Assembly (NCBI RefSeq): GCF_017848645.1
Contig: NZ_JAFEIF010000005.1
Coordinates: 19,846-83,845, forward strand
DNA: 64,000 bases
Source: Limnohabitans sp.
Lineage (GTDB): Bacteria > Pseudomonadota > Gammaproteobacteria > Burkholderiales > Burkholderiaceae_C
Direction: 5' to 3'
In this document: positions 18,226-28,376 of the stretch, one piece after another
Position numbering within the stretch: the stretch's first letter is position 1
Layout of the letters: each line of letters starts with the position of its first letter
Program-made: the position numbers and the translations under genes
The notes under the pieces: model-generated
Told to the model about the DNA's origin: nothing
The model's input: only the letters and a program-made list of their open reading frames with translations
The model's database searches: none

Positions 18226-19067
18226 TGGATGCGGTCGGCGAGCAGGTCCCAGACGGGGGTCAGCTGACCCGGCAAGAGGGGCAGGGTGCCCAGGTCGATG
18301 CGGCTTTCTTCGGGACTGTGAAAGTCACTGCCGCGCGAAGCCACCAGGTCGAATTCGAGGGCGGTTTCTGCGTAGCGCACCGCTTCTTGCGAGGAGTGGC
18401 TGCCGGTGATGACTTCTACCCCACGCCCGCCATGGGCCTTGAATTCGCTGAACAGTGCGTACTCTTCGTTGGGCGTGAAGCCATAGCGGGCCGGGTGGGC
18501 AATGACGGCGATGCCACCGGCCTCGGTGATCCACTGCACCGCTTCTTGCAGCCGCGCCCAGCGGTGCGGCACGTAGCCGGGTTTGCCTTCGGTCAGGTAT
18601 TTGCGAAACACCTCCGAGGTGTCGCTGCAGACACCCGTTTCGACCAGGTGCCGGGCAAAGTGGGTGCGCGAGATCAGCTCGGGGTTGCCCACGTAGTGCA
18701 GGGCGCCTTCGTAGGCGTTTTTGATGCCGACTTTGGCCAGGCCGTCTGACATCTCTTGGGCGCGTTCGCTGCGCCCGCCCCGGGTGCGGCGCAAGCCGGC
18801 CACCAGGGCGCTGTTGTGCGGGTCAAAGCCCAGGCCCACGATGTGCACCGTCTGGTGGGCGAAGGTGACTGAAATCTCGGTGCCTGTCAGGTAGGGCAGG
18901 CCCTGCGCACGGGCTGCGGCCAGGGCACGGTCTTGCCCACCCACCTCGTCGTGGTCGGTCAGCGCCCACAGTTCCACGCCGTTGGCTTTGGCGCGTTCGG
19001 CCAGGGCTTCGGGGGTGAGGGTGCCGTCGGAGATGACGGAGTGGCAGTGCAGGTCGGCGTTCATCAT
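18222..19067 (-). CDS. PHP-domain phosphoesterase (RnmA/YciV type)
   Basis: A 281-residue PHP-fold metal hydrolase. DLHCHSVISDGTLTPE, ALTDHDEVGGQ, GIAVIAHPARYGFT and SRGSDFHSPEE supply the trinuclear metal ligands. The length matches YciV/RnmA (5'-3' exonuclease on short RNAs, also described as nucleoside 3',5'-bisphosphate phosphatase). Several ATGs are clustered (19,076, 19,067 and 19,064); 19,067 was chosen because a weak GGA precedes it. The EamA gene overlaps its end. Confidence 0.82.
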   Translation of the reverse strand: MMNADLHCHSVISDGTLTPEALAERAKANGVELWALTDHDEVGGQDRALAAARAQGLPYLTGTEISVTFAHQTVHIVGLGFDPHNSALVAGLRRTRGGRSERAQEMSDGLAKVGIKNAYEGALHYVGNPELISRTHFARHLVETGVCSDTSEVFRKYLTEGKPGYVPHRWARLQEAVQWITEAGGIAVIAHPARYGFTPNEEYALFSEFKAHGGRGVEVITGSHSSQEAVRYAETALEFDLVASRGSDFHSPEESRIDLGTLPLLPGQLTPVWDLLADRIQ

Positions 19068-19185
19068 GCGGTCCATTTTAGGCGCATGCCGCTGGGCCAC
19101 AGCAGCTTGTAGGGTCTTGTCTTGCCCCAGCCCAGCAAAGGGCAACAGCCCTGCAGTCCTTCGGGCTGATGCCTGTGGCCGATAA

Positions 19186-19476
<291 letters not shown>

Positions 19477-19491
19477 GCCGGGCGGCCCGCC

Positions 19492-20127
19492 TCATTCGGC
19501 GGTGGGTGCGTCTGGCGCAGGCGCTTTGACCGGCCGGGGCGGTTTGGGGCGCGGCGGCTTGCTGGTGTGAATGCGCACCATGGCTTTTTCCATGTCGCCC
19601 GCCAGGAGCAAGGGCAAGGCGTTCACAGCGCGCATCAGGCTGTCGTCGATGGCTTTGCGGTGCTCGAGCATCGGCTTCTTCAAAACCCAGCTGACCACTT
19701 CGGCCTTGTCCCCCGGGTGGCCCACGCCAATGCGCAGCCGCCAATAATCGGCCGTGCCCAGTTGGGCATGGATGTCGCGCAGACCGTTGTGACCCGCATG
19801 GCTACCACCTAATTTGAGCTTGGCTTCGCCCGGCACGATGTCAAGTTCGTCGTGCGCGACCAAGATTTCTTGCGGCTGGATTTTGAAGAACCGGGCCAGT
19901 GCGCTGACCGACTTGCCCGACAGGTTCATGAAGGTCTGGGGTTCGAGCAGCCACACGTTTTGACCGTTGACGGTGGTGCGGGCCACCAGGCCGTGGTAGC
20001 TGCGCTCGGGTACCAGCGACACCTTGAGTTCGCGGGCCACGGCATCGATCCACCAGAACCCGGCGTTGTGGCGGGTGTCTTCGTATTCGTTGCCCGGGTT
20101 GCCCAGGCCGACTAGCAGTTTGATCAT
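19492..20127 (-). CDS. pth: Peptidyl-tRNA hydrolase
   Basis: A 211-residue enzyme that releases tRNA from prematurely dropped peptidyl-tRNA. The N-terminus [23 protein letters not shown] carries the catalytic His (H20), then [35 protein letters not shown] and GHNGLRDI. The last 25 residues are a Pro/Lys-rich tail ([16 protein letters not shown]) beyond the usual 190-residue core. It sits in the rplY-pth order common in Burkholderiales. Confidence 0.95.
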   Translation of the reverse strand: MIKLLVGLGNPGNEYEDTRHNAGFWWIDAVARELKVSLVPERSYHGLVARTTVNGQNVWLLEPQTFMNLSGKSVSALARFFKIQPQEILVAHDELDIVPGEAKLKLGGSHAGHNGLRDIHAQLGTADYWRLRIGVGHPGDKAEVVSWVLKKPMLEHRKAIDDSLMRAVNALPLLLAGDMEKAMVRIHTSKPPRPKPPRPVKAPAPDAPTAE

Positions 20128-20189
20128 GGGGCGTGATTATCCTTGTTGCAGGTGGCCCAGCGAGCTTGGGCAGGATCTCTCCAAAGCAA

Positions 20190-20211
20190 AAGGCCCGCTT
20201 GCGCGGGCCTT
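20190..20211 (-). terminator. Terminator after rplY
   Basis: AAGGCCCGC (20,190-20,198), loop TTGC and GCGGGCCTT form a perfect 9-bp stem. On the minus strand it is followed by TTTTGCTTT, so it would end the rplY transcript ahead of pth. Confidence 0.75.
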
Positions 20212-20244
20212 GAAGGGGCTGGGCCGAAGCCCCAAGCCAGAAGA

Positions 20245-20871
20245 TTACTTCTTGCCTTTGCCTTTTTTGCCGTCGGCTGGGGCCGCGGCCACAGGGGCAG
20301 CGACGACTTCAACGACGGGTGGCACCACGGACACGAGGACCGGGTTTTTCTTGCCGTGGGTGATGGCTTTGCAGCCAGCGGGCAAGGTGATGTCGTTCAA
20401 GTGCAGGGATTTGCCCATGGTCAGGCCCTTCAGGTCCACCGCGATGAATTCGGGCAGATTGGCGGGCAAGCAAGCGACTTCGATTTCGGTCGCCACGTGG
20501 GTGATCGTGCACTTGTCGGTCTTGACCGCTTCGGACTCTTCTTCACCGCTGTAGTGCAAAGGCACCTTCATGTGCAAAGTGGTGTTGGCGTCAACGCGCT
20601 GGAAGTCGATGTGTTGCACCAACTGCTTGTAGGGGTGCATCTGGTAGTCACGCAGCAAAACTTTGCTGGACTGACCATTGAATTCCATGTCCAGGATCGA
20701 AGCGTGGAAAGCTTCCTTTTTCAGGGCGTGCCACAAAGCGTTGTGGTCCAGCTCGATCAGTTGGGGGGCCGATGTGGAACCGTAAACGATGCCAGGTGTA
20801 CGACCGGAATTGCGGAGACGGCGGCTCGCACCCGTGCCCTGCTTGGCGCGCTCAAAAGCGACGAATTTCAT
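20245..20871 (-). CDS. rplY: 50S ribosomal protein L25 (Ctc form)
   Basis: A 208-residue L25/general stress protein Ctc, which binds 5S rRNA. It starts [20 protein letters not shown] and continues GRTPGIVYG, the L25 hallmark, then a TL5-like C-terminal beta domain. The C-terminus is Ala/Lys-rich ([12 protein letters not shown]). The longer Ctc type is usual in this group. It lies between prs and pth, each separated by a terminator. Confidence 0.95.
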   Translation of the reverse strand: MKFVAFERAKQGTGASRRLRNSGRTPGIVYGSTSAPQLIELDHNALWHALKKEAFHASILDMEFNGQSSKVLLRDYQMHPYKQLVQHIDFQRVDANTTLHMKVPLHYSGEEESEAVKTDKCTITHVATEIEVACLPANLPEFIAVDLKGLTMGKSLHLNDITLPAGCKAITHGKKNPVLVSVVPPVVEVVAAPVAAAPADGKKGKGKK

Positions 20872-20917
20872 AGATTTCTCCTTCTAGGGCCCACCGCGAC
20901 CAGTGCGGCCCTGACTC

Positions 20918-20950
20918 AAAAAAGCCAGCCAGTCCACAAGGACGGCTGGC
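20918..20950 (-). terminator. Terminator after prs
   Basis: GCCAGCC-A-GTCC (20,924-20,935) pairs with GGAC-GGCTGGC (20,940-20,950) around ACAA. On the minus strand TTTTTT follows directly. One unpaired A is in the stem. Confidence 0.85.
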
Positions 20951-20969
20951 CACGTTGGCCTCTTTCCGA

Positions 20970-21941
20970 TCAGGTTTGATCGGAGAACAGGCTCATCACC
21001 GACTCACCCTTGGCAATCCGGTGGATCGTTTCGGCGATCAGCGGAGCCACGGAAAGTTGGCGAATCTTGGTACATGCTGCTGCTTGCGCGGACAGCGGGA
21101 TGGTGTTGGTAACGACCACTTCGTCCAGGGCTTCGCCCTTGGCAATGCGGTCAATGGCCGGACCCGAAAAAATCGGGTGCGTGCAATAGGCGTAGACTTT
21201 TTTCGCACCGCGCTCTTTGAGCACTTCGGCGGCTTTGACCAAGGTGCCTGCGGTGTCGATCATGTCGTCCATGATCACGCAATTGCGGCCATCGATCTCG
21301 CCGATGACGTGCATCACTTCGCTCACGTTGGCTTTGGGGCGGCGCTTGTCGATGATGGCCAGGTCGCAACCGAGCTGTTTGGCCAAGGCGCGGGCGCGCA
21401 CCACGCCGCCCACATCGGGCGACACGACAATCAGGTCATCGTAATTTTGCTGGCGCAGGTCACCCAACAAAACAGGGGATGCATAGATGTTGTCGACCGG
21501 GATGTCGAAGAAACCCTGGATCTGGTCGGCGTGCAAGTCCATGGTCAGCACGCGATCCACACCCACGGCCTGAAGCATGTTGGCGACCACTTTGGCCGAG
21601 ATGGGCACACGGGTGGAGCGCGGGCGGCGGTCCTGGCGGGCGTAGCCAAAATAAGGAATGACGGCGCTGATGCGTTCGGCCGAGGCGCGCTTGAGCGCGT
21701 CGACCATGATCAACAGTTCCATCAGGTTTTCATTGGTGGGCGCGCAAGTCGATTGCACCACGAACACTTCGCGGGCACGCACGTTTTGCTTGAGTTCTAC
21801 GGTGACTTCACCGTCGGAGAATCGGCCCACATCGACAGCGCCAAGTTGTGTGCCCAGGTTTTTGGCAATTTCGGCCGCCAAAACGGGGTTGGCGTTGCCG
21901 GTGAACAGCATGAAGTCGGGGGTGTTTGGAGCAGGCTGCAT
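20970..21941 (-). CDS. prs: Ribose-phosphate pyrophosphokinase
   Basis: A 323-residue PRPP synthase. Recognised segments are [56 protein letters not shown], and the PRPP loop [18 protein letters not shown]. It makes PRPP for purine, pyrimidine, His, Trp and NAD synthesis. Two ATGs are possible (21,947 and 21,941); CTGGA lies 6 nt before the second, so 21,941 was chosen. tRNA-Gln lies just upstream on the same strand. Confidence 0.95.
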   Translation of the reverse strand: MQPAPNTPDFMLFTGNANPVLAAEIAKNLGTQLGAVDVGRFSDGEVTVELKQNVRAREVFVVQSTCAPTNENLMELLIMVDALKRASAERISAVIPYFGYARQDRRPRSTRVPISAKVVANMLQAVGVDRVLTMDLHADQIQGFFDIPVDNIYASPVLLGDLRQQNYDDLIVVSPDVGGVVRARALAKQLGCDLAIIDKRRPKANVSEVMHVIGEIDGRNCVIMDDMIDTAGTLVKAAEVLKERGAKKVYAYCTHPIFSGPAIDRIAKGEALDEVVVTNTIPLSAQAAACTKIRQLSVAPLIAETIHRIAKGESVMSLFSDQT

Positions 21942-21989
21942 GAGCATTCCAGCGATCAGAAAAAATGGGCCTGTACGAGTGAACGTATT

Positions 21990-22066
21990 TGGCAGGGGAA
22001 GAAGGACTCGAACCTTCGAATGCCGGAATCAAAATCCGGTGCCTTAACCAACTTGGCGACTCCCCT
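21990..22066 (-). tRNA. tRNA-Gln (anticodon TTG)
   Basis: On the minus strand the acceptor stem is AGGGGAG with TTCCCCT (closing G-T at its base), then G and an encoded CCA. The anticodon stem-loop CCGGATTTTGATTCCGG gives anticodon TTG. The T-arm is GAAGGTTCGAGTCCTTC. Length is 77 nt. It lies between ispE and prs, the usual place in Burkholderiales. Confidence 0.95.
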
Positions 22067-22100
22067 ACACGGGTTGACCGCTGAAACAGCGATCGACCGA

Positions 22101-22946
22101 TCAACTATCGCTGGAGGCCCAACCTTGCAAAGGGTGAGCTTCCAAATTGCTGCAAAGCCGGGCCAGAAAGAGGTCAGGGACCGAGACTTTCGTGGTGCTG
22201 TCCATGCAATGGGCAAACACGGCACTGCCGGAACCCGTCATTCTGGCACTGAGACCGGCTTGGTTGAGGGCCTGAACGGCTTGCTCAACACCGGGACACA
22301 GTGCCTGTGCAACGGGTTGCAGATCATTGTGACCAAAGTCATATGTCTCTGCAGCGAAGACCGATATTGTAGCAGTGTTTGTGTCGCGTTTGAGGTCGGG
22401 GTGCGCAAAAATTTGAGATGTTTCGATGCCTTGAGGTGGCTTGAGCACCCAAAACTGGGCGGCGGGCAGTTCGATGGGGGTGATTTTCTCCCCGACGCCC
22501 TCGACCCAAGCATTGGGCCCACGCAGGAAAAATGGCACATCCGCCCCCAATTGAAGTCCCAGCTTTTCCAGGGTGGGCAGACCCAGGTTCAGGCCCCACA
22601 AGCGGTTGAGTGCCAGCAGGCAGGTGGCGGCGTCAGAAGAGCCACCGCCCATGCCCGCTTGCGCGGGGATTTGTTTTTCAACCGCAATGTGCACGCCATC
22701 GGTGCAGCCTGTGTGGCTTTGAAGCAGATGCGCTGCGCGGGTGATCAGGTCCTGGGCGGGCAGGGCGAGCGTGAGGTCTTCCCGGCTGATGGCACCACCG
22801 GGGCGCTTTTCAAAATGCAGTGTGTCGCACCAGTCGATCAGCATGAAGACCGATTGCAGTTCGTGGTACCCATCGGGGCGACGGCCCGTGATGTGCAAAA
22901 ACAAATTCAGTTTGGCCGGGGCGGGCACATCGTGCAGCGATTTCAT
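22101..22946 (-). CDS. ispE: 4-diphosphocytidyl-2-C-methyl-D-erythritol kinase
   Basis: A 281-residue GHMP kinase of the MEP isoprenoid pathway. It begins with VPAPAKLNLFLHITGRRPDGYHEL, has the glycine-rich ATP loop PAQAGMGGGSSDAATCL, and near the end ARMTGSGSAVFAH. These are diagnostic for IspE. The start ATG 22,946 fits the family; an in-frame GTG at 22,973 would add nine residues. It is between lolB and tRNA-Gln on the same strand. Confidence 0.95.
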   Translation of the reverse strand: MKSLHDVPAPAKLNLFLHITGRRPDGYHELQSVFMLIDWCDTLHFEKRPGGAISREDLTLALPAQDLITRAAHLLQSHTGCTDGVHIAVEKQIPAQAGMGGGSSDAATCLLALNRLWGLNLGLPTLEKLGLQLGADVPFFLRGPNAWVEGVGEKITPIELPAAQFWVLKPPQGIETSQIFAHPDLKRDTNTATISVFAAETYDFGHNDLQPVAQALCPGVEQAVQALNQAGLSARMTGSGSAVFAHCMDSTTKVSVPDLFLARLCSNLEAHPLQGWASSDS

Positions 22947-22991
22947 GGCTGGATTATCGCCAGAGGCTGGCACTGGCCCAAAAACGCCAGT

Positions 22992-23525
22992 TCAGCGGTC
23001 CAGTGCGATGCGCAGCAACGCACCGGGACTGGGTTCGCGCCGCTCTGCACTGATGCGGCCCTGAGCGTGGGCTGACAAATCGACTTGCCAGCCGGGCGCA
23101 TCGGCCTGGCGGCCCGCCAGCCATTCGAACAAAGCCGCAATCGGCAGTTCAGTGCCAGTCAGGCGAGCGCCCAGCCTTTGCAGGCTCGGGCTGTCGACCT
23201 GCTGCTGGCCTTGCGCCAGGCGTGCGCCTTGGGGTGTCCATTCCAGGCGGGCCAAGGTGGTGCCGATGGGGCTGAGCAAGACCATCTCGCCAGCCTGGGC
23301 CGAGCCTTGCAGCTCGAATCCGGCACTCAGCGATTCAGGCGGGTCCTTGAGCACCTGTATGGCCATTCGCCCTGACCAATAAGCGTTGGCGTCCAAAGGG
23401 GTCATTCGGGGGGTGGCGCAGCCTGCAGCCAGCAAAGCGCTGGACAAGGCCAGCGCCAAAACCCGTCGCCTGCCTTCTAGAGTGGGCTCTTTGGCGGGCT
23501 TTTTGGTGTGTGGGCTGGGCTTCAT
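22992..23525 (-). CDS. lolB: Outer-membrane lipoprotein insertion factor LolB
   Basis: A 177-residue lipoprotein. After a basic N-terminus the signal peptide ends at the lipobox LLAAGC. The mature part (YWSGRMAIQVLKDPPESLSAGFELQGSAQAGEMVLLSPIG in sequence) matches the LolB beta-barrel start, in which lipoproteins from LolA are received at the outer membrane. It lies in the TPR-lolB-ispE order normal for Burkholderiales. ATG 23,525 overlaps the end of the TPR gene by 4 nt (ATGA). Confidence 0.9.
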   Translation of the reverse strand: MKPSPHTKKPAKEPTLEGRRRVLALALSSALLAAGCATPRMTPLDANAYWSGRMAIQVLKDPPESLSAGFELQGSAQAGEMVLLSPIGTTLARLEWTPQGARLAQGQQQVDSPSLQRLGARLTGTELPIAALFEWLAGRQADAPGWQVDLSAHAQGRISAERREPSPGALLRIALDR

Positions 23526-25267
23526 GGCTTGAATTGGAAGCGTTTCAAGGTTTCGACCAAGGTGTCGTTGTCGGCCTTGAGCAGCAAACCTTCGCGCCAG
23601 ACGGCACCGGCTTGCTGGCGCTGGCCCATGACCCACAGCACCTCACCCAGATGGGCTGCAATTTCGGCGTCGGGGCGGGCTTTGTAGGCGGCCTGCAAAA
23701 TTTTCAGGGCTTCGGCATGTTGGCCTTGGCGAAACGCCACCCAGCCCAAGCTGTCTTGAATGTAGGCATCGTCCGGGGCGAGCTTCAGGGCTTGCGTGAT
23801 CAGCTGCCGGGCTTCATCCAGTCGCAGGTTGCGATCGGCCAGGGAATAACCCAGTGCATTGAAGGCATGGGGGTCTTCGGGTTTGAGCTTCATCAGCTCG
23901 CGCAGCACGCTTTCCATCTCGTCAAAGCGTTTGAGCTTTTCGCTGACCATGGCCATCTCCGACATCAAGTCGGTGTTTTGCGGCTGTGCATTCAAAGCTT
24001 GCTTGAGCAGGGTGTGAGCTTCTTCCCATCGTTTGTTATCGCGCATCCACATGGATTGCGCCAGGGTTTTGCGCGTGGCCTGCTCGGCGTTGGTGGTTTT
24101 GATTTGCGTCAGCACCTGGCGGGCTTCTTCCATACGGCCTTGCTGCGAGAGCAGGCCGGCGCGGCGGCTGGCCAGCTTGATGGGGTCGGCATCCGGTGGC
24201 ACCTGGGCCAGCCATTGCTCAGCCTGAGGCAGTTGGCCTTGGCGCTGTGCCATCTGGGCCAGCGCCATCAAGGCTTCAGCCAGTCCGGTTTGTGCTTCCT
24301 TGTCACGGCTGGCTTGGGCCAGTTCCACATGTTTGCGCAGTTTTTGCTCGGCCTGGGTCAGCTGGCCGGTTTCCTGCAACAACAGGCCATGCACCAGCCA
24401 GCCATCGGCGAAGGCGGGGTGCTCCGCGTTCAGGCGGACGAGTTGGCGCAAGGCCTCATCCTGTTGAGGCAGGCCGATCAGGTGCCGGGCATAGCCCAGT
24501 CGCAATTCGGGCTGCACCTCGCCTTGCATGGCTTGGCTCAACAAGGGCGTCATCTCGGCCGGGGCCGCACTGACCAGGCTCAGCGCCAGTATCAGGGGGC
24601 CGGGGGCCGATGAATCGGCTGCACGGCCCTGGCGTGTGGCTTCAACGGCCAGCGCCAATTGCCCGGCTTCGCGCCGCATGCGCCCCACGGTGGTCCAGGC
24701 AGCGGCGGCGGTGCTGCTTTGTTTCAGGGCCGCCGCCAAGGCTTTTTCAACCGTATCGGCGGCAGTTTTCTTGTCTTGCACCCGGGCAAACACGCGGGGT
24801 ACCGATGCGATGGCTGCATTTTGTTCGGCCTCGGGCAGCTCCCGGATCGAGACGCTCAGGGCTTGGCCAGCCTCGTCCACCCGGTTCAGGGCCAACAAGA
24901 TTTGCAAGATGTAGCGGTTGGCTTCTGTGGCCCCGGGAATGGCGCTCTTCCAGGCCTGTGCCGCTTGCAAGGCCGATTCGCCCGAGCGCGATTGCAAAGC
25001 CAGATCAACGGCGCGCTGGAAAAGAGCCGGATCCCGGGTTCTGCGTGCCGCGTCCAGGAGGATGGAAAAACCACTGCCCGGGGAGCCGCTGCGCACGTTC
25101 AATTCGCCCAACAGCACTTGGTAAAACAGCGCTGCATCGAGCGCCGATTGCGGCACCGTGGCTTTGTCGGTGGTGGCAGGTGGGGTGGCTTGGGCTGGCG
25201 TGGCCGGTTGCGCCCAAGCGCTCCAGACGCAAGAGGAGATGAGGGCGAGTCGAAACCAGAATTTCAT
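23522..25267 (-). CDS. Exported TPR-repeat protein upstream of lolB
   Basis: A 581-residue protein with a signal peptide (MKFWFRLALISSCVWSAWAQ) and a Pro/Ala/Thr-rich linker, then helical repeats over most of its length. The clearest TPR units are near the end: DPHAFNALGYSLADRNLRLD, then AYIQDSLGWVAFRQGQHAEA. This family is always next to lolB and ispE in Burkholderiales, suggesting a role in envelope or lipoprotein assembly, but no enzyme motif is seen. A much longer upstream frame (to 25,783) overlaps mutM and is not credible. Confidence 0.85.
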   Translation of the reverse strand: MKFWFRLALISSCVWSAWAQPATPAQATPPATTDKATVPQSALDAALFYQVLLGELNVRSGSPGSGFSILLDAARRTRDPALFQRAVDLALQSRSGESALQAAQAWKSAIPGATEANRYILQILLALNRVDEAGQALSVSIRELPEAEQNAAIASVPRVFARVQDKKTAADTVEKALAAALKQSSTAAAAWTTVGRMRREAGQLALAVEATRQGRAADSSAPGPLILALSLVSAAPAEMTPLLSQAMQGEVQPELRLGYARHLIGLPQQDEALRQLVRLNAEHPAFADGWLVHGLLLQETGQLTQAEQKLRKHVELAQASRDKEAQTGLAEALMALAQMAQRQGQLPQAEQWLAQVPPDADPIKLASRRAGLLSQQGRMEEARQVLTQIKTTNAEQATRKTLAQSMWMRDNKRWEEAHTLLKQALNAQPQNTDLMSEMAMVSEKLKRFDEMESVLRELMKLKPEDPHAFNALGYSLADRNLRLDEARQLITQALKLAPDDAYIQDSLGWVAFRQGQHAEALKILQAAYKARPDAEIAAHLGEVLWVMGQRQQAGAVWREGLLLKADNDTLVETLKRFQFKP

Positions 25268-25337
25268 GGCTTCATCATAATCCAGCCACCCGCTCGCATG
25301 AGGTGTGCGGCCCAAGCCCCTTTTTGCCCCAGAGCCT

Positions 25338-26153
25338 ATGCCCGAACTCCCCGAAGTTGAAGTCACCCGCCGCAGTTTTGCCGACCGCATTGCCTCGGCC
25401 CATATTCTGGCGCTGCACCTGGGCAAGCCCCTGCGCTGGCCGCTGGGCGTGCCCGCTGCCAGCCTGGTGGGGCGGCAAATCTGGGGCGTGCGGCGGCGCG
25501 GCAAATACCTGCTGCTGGACTTGGACCAAGGCCTGCTGTTGGTGCATTTGGGCATGTCGGGCAGCCTGAACTTTGCGCCCACACAACCCGAAGCCGGTCC
25601 GCACGACCACATGGACCTGGTGACCGACCGGGGCGTGCTGCGCCTGCACGACCCGCGCCGCTTTGGGGCGGTGGTTTGGGCGCCGAGCGAAGATTCGCCA
25701 CAGGCGCAAAAGCTGCTGGGGCGTTTGGGTGTGGAGCCCTTGAGTGCCCAGTTCGATGTGGCAGCTTTTGCCCTGGCCCTCAAAAAACGTCAGTCGGCCA
25801 TCAAGCAGGTTTTGCTGGCGGGCGACGAGGTCGTGGGCGTTGGCAATATCTATGCGTCCGAAGCCTTGTTCATGGCGGGCATACGCCCCACCACCAAAGC
25901 CTCGCGTCTGTCCAAACCCCGTGTGGCCCGGCTGCATGCGGCCATCGTGCAGGTGCTGACCCGGGCGGTAGAGCAGGGCGGTAGCTCGCTCAAGGATTTT
26001 GTGAATGCCGAAGGCCGTACCGGATACTTTCAACTCGAAGCGGCGGTGTACGGCCGCGCTGGCGAGCCGTGCCGTGTGTGCGCCACACCCATCCAATCCA
26101 TGCTGCAAGGCCAGCGAACCACTTTTTACTGCCCCACATGCCAGAAGCCGTGA
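25338..26153 (+). CDS. mutM: Formamidopyrimidine-DNA glycosylase
   Basis: A 271-residue Fpg enzyme that removes 8-oxoguanine and nicks the site. The mature N-terminus [11 protein letters not shown] gives the catalytic Pro and Glu, the lysine-bearing loop is seen near [11 protein letters not shown], and the zinc finger is [16 protein letters not shown] then YCPTCQ. ATG 25,338 is the only start that makes the N-terminal proline available. It is followed directly by mutY, which acts in the same repair pathway. Confidence 0.95.
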   Translation: MPELPEVEVTRRSFADRIASAHILALHLGKPLRWPLGVPAASLVGRQIWGVRRRGKYLLLDLDQGLLLVHLGMSGSLNFAPTQPEAGPHDHMDLVTDRGVLRLHDPRRFGAVVWAPSEDSPQAQKLLGRLGVEPLSAQFDVAAFALALKKRQSAIKQVLLAGDEVVGVGNIYASEALFMAGIRPTTKASRLSKPRVARLHAAIVQVLTRAVEQGGSSLKDFVNAEGRTGYFQLEAAVYGRAGEPCRVCATPIQSMLQGQRTTFYCPTCQKP

Positions 26154-27178
26154 TGAATTTGCCCGATGGGTTTGCCCACCGCATGGTGGACTGGCAGCGC
26201 CTGCACGGCCGCCAAAGCCTGCCTTGGCAAAACACCCAGGACCCGTACCGCGTTTGGTTGTCCGAAATCATGCTGCAGCAAACGCAGGTGAGTACGGTGC
26301 TGGACTACTTTCCCCGATTTTTGGGGCGTTTTCCGGACGTGGCGGCTTTGGCCGCCGCACAGCAAGACGATGTGCTGGCGCTGTGGAGCGGCCTGGGTTA
26401 TTACAGCCGCGCCCGCAACCTGCACAAATGCGCCCAAGAAGTGATGGCGCGTTTTGGCGGTGCCTTTCCGCGCCGTGCCGAAGACCTGCAAACCCTGCCC
26501 GGTATTGGCCGATCGACCGCTGCGGCCATCGCGGCGTTTTGCTTTGGCGAGCGCGCCGCCATTTTGGACGGCAACGTCAAGCGCGTGTTGACCCGTGTGC
26601 TGGGCTACGGCGCGGACTTGGCAGTAGCCAAAAACGAAAAAGCCCTGTGGGCGCTGGCGCAAGACCTGTTGCCCGTGCAAGCGGCCGACATGCCGCGTTA
26701 CACCCAGGCCCTGATGGATTTGGGGGCCACCGTGTGTTTGCCGCGCAAAGCGCAGTGTGAGGCCTGCCCGGTCAGCAGCGTGTGCCAGGCTCAAGCGCAG
26801 GGCGAGCCGCTGGCCTACCCCGTCAAAACCCGCAAGCTCAAACGCAGCAGCGCCACGCTGTGGTTGCTGTGGGCGGTCAATGCGAAAGGCCAGGTTTGGC
26901 TGCAAAAACGGCCGGACACGGGCATCTGGGCGGGCTTGTTCAGCCTGCCCGTTTTTGACACGGAAGCCGATTTGCTGGCCGCCTGGTCTCAAGGCGTGCA
27001 GCCTCACTACATTGCGCCCTGGAAGCATGTGCTCACGCACCGCGACCTGCATTTGCACCCGGTGCGCATGCTCGGGTCTGCACCTTCATTCCCGGCTTGC
27101 GAAGGGCAGTGGGTCGATGCCCAGGCTTGGCCGGATTTGGGCTTGCCCGCACCCATCCGGGCCTTGCTCGCGGCCTGA
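26153..27178 (+). CDS. mutY: A/G-specific adenine glycosylase
   Basis: A 341-residue enzyme that removes adenine paired with 8-oxoguanine. It carries LPWQNTQDPYRVWLSEIMLQQTQ, the helix-hairpin-helix LQTLPGIGRSTAAAIAAF with DGNVKRV, and the [4Fe-4S] ligands C-x6-C-x2-C-x5-C (CLPRKAQCEACPVSSVC). The C-terminal Nudix-like 8-oxoG recognition domain follows. The start at 26,153 overlaps the mutM stop by one base; an ATG at 26,138 is the alternative. Confidence 0.94.
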   Translation: MNLPDGFAHRMVDWQRLHGRQSLPWQNTQDPYRVWLSEIMLQQTQVSTVLDYFPRFLGRFPDVAALAAAQQDDVLALWSGLGYYSRARNLHKCAQEVMARFGGAFPRRAEDLQTLPGIGRSTAAAIAAFCFGERAAILDGNVKRVLTRVLGYGADLAVAKNEKALWALAQDLLPVQAADMPRYTQALMDLGATVCLPRKAQCEACPVSSVCQAQAQGEPLAYPVKTRKLKRSSATLWLLWAVNAKGQVWLQKRPDTGIWAGLFSLPVFDTEADLLAAWSQGVQPHYIAPWKHVLTHRDLHLHPVRMLGSAPSFPACEGQWVDAQAWPDLGLPAPIRALLAA

Positions 27179-27271
27179 AATCGAGTCCAACGAGTGCCTG
27201 GTGCAATTCAACAATCCGTAACGCATTTCGTTTAGGTAAAATCCAACCCTTCACTGACCGGAGAAATTTCC

Positions 27272-28285
27272 ATGTCCAAAGCAGCCACCCAGGCCCCTGT
27301 CAAAGCCTTCGCCAGCCAGGCCGACCTGACCGAAAAGAAGATCACTTTCGAGCAACTCAGCGAGCACTGCTGGGCCTACACCGCCGAGGGCGACCCCAAC
27401 TCGGGCGTGATCATTGGTGACCGTTTCATCATGGTCAGCGACGCCACCGCCACCCCGGCCATGGCGCAAGACCTGATCAAAAAAATCCGCACCGTCAGCG
27501 ACCTGCCCATCAAATATGTGCTGCTGACCCATTACCACGCCGTGCGCGTGCTGGGCGCTTACGCCTACGCCGCCGAAGGCGCGACCGAGATCATCGCCAG
27601 CGAAGGCACGCTGGACCTGATCAAGGAGCGTGGTGCGCAAGACATGAAAAGCGAGATGGAGCGCTTTCCGCGTCTGTTCCGTGGTGCCGATAGCATCCCG
27701 GGCCTCACTTGGCCGACCATGGTGGTCGGCGGCGGTAACCCCACAAAAGGCGAAGTGCCCGGCAAGCTCAGTATCAACCTGGGCGGCGTGGTGGTGCAAA
27801 TCTGGCATCCGGGCCCGGGCCACACCCGTGGCGACACCATCGCCTGGGTGGAAGAAGAAAAAGTGCTGTTCAGCGGAGACTTGGTCGAGTATGAAGCCGG
27901 TGTGTACACGGGCGACGCGCAGCTCGAAGAGTGGCCCGCCACGCTCGAAGCCCTGCGCGCCCTGAATGCCGAGTTCATCGTGCCTGGTCGCGGCGAAGCC
28001 ATGAAAGGCAACGCCAACGTGAACAAGGCCCTGGACTACACCCAGCGCTGGGTGACAACCTTGTTCCAGGCTGGCAAGGAAGCCGTGGCTGCCAAGATGG
28101 ACCTGAAAGCTGCCATGGCCCACACCCGCAAGAGCATGGACCCGGTGTTTGGCCATGTGTTCATTTACGAGCACTGCCTGCCCTTTGACGTGACCCGCGC
28201 TTATGACGAAGCCAGCGGCATTAAGAACCCGCGCATCTGGACGGCTGAGCGCGACATGGAAATGTGGAAGGCGCTGCAAAGCTGA
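27272..28285 (+). CDS. MBL-fold protein with altered metal-binding motif
   Basis: A 337-residue metallo-beta-lactamase-fold protein. The main motif reads THYHAVR (H87, H89, V91, R92) in place of THxHxDH, so the Asp and the third His are absent. The later His and Asp are kept: GPGHTRGD and LFSGDLVEYEAG. The fold is therefore clear but a classical two-metal site is not. It could bind one metal, or be non-hydrolytic. A GGAG precedes the start. It has its own terminator and no operon partners; function unknown. Confidence 0.75.
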   Translation: MSKAATQAPVKAFASQADLTEKKITFEQLSEHCWAYTAEGDPNSGVIIGDRFIMVSDATATPAMAQDLIKKIRTVSDLPIKYVLLTHYHAVRVLGAYAYAAEGATEIIASEGTLDLIKERGAQDMKSEMERFPRLFRGADSIPGLTWPTMVVGGGNPTKGEVPGKLSINLGGVVVQIWHPGPGHTRGDTIAWVEEEKVLFSGDLVEYEAGVYTGDAQLEEWPATLEALRALNAEFIVPGRGEAMKGNANVNKALDYTQRWVTTLFQAGKEAVAAKMDLKAAMAHTRKSMDPVFGHVFIYEHCLPFDVTRAYDEASGIKNPRIWTAERDMEMWKALQS

Positions 28286-28305
28286 GCGCTGCTGCTGCAT
28301 CCATC

Positions 28306-28336
28306 AAAAAACCCGCCTTGTCACGGCGGGTTTTTT
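28306..28336. terminator. Bidirectional terminator after the MBL-fold gene
   Basis: AAAAAACCCGCC, loop TTGTCAC and GGCGGGTTTTTT form a perfect 12-bp stem with A and T tracts. It serves the MBL gene and the convergent DUF6279 gene. Confidence 0.88.
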
Positions 28337-28376
28337 GTGGGCGCTGCCCGGTCAATTGGGCTTTGAGTGGCGGTGT

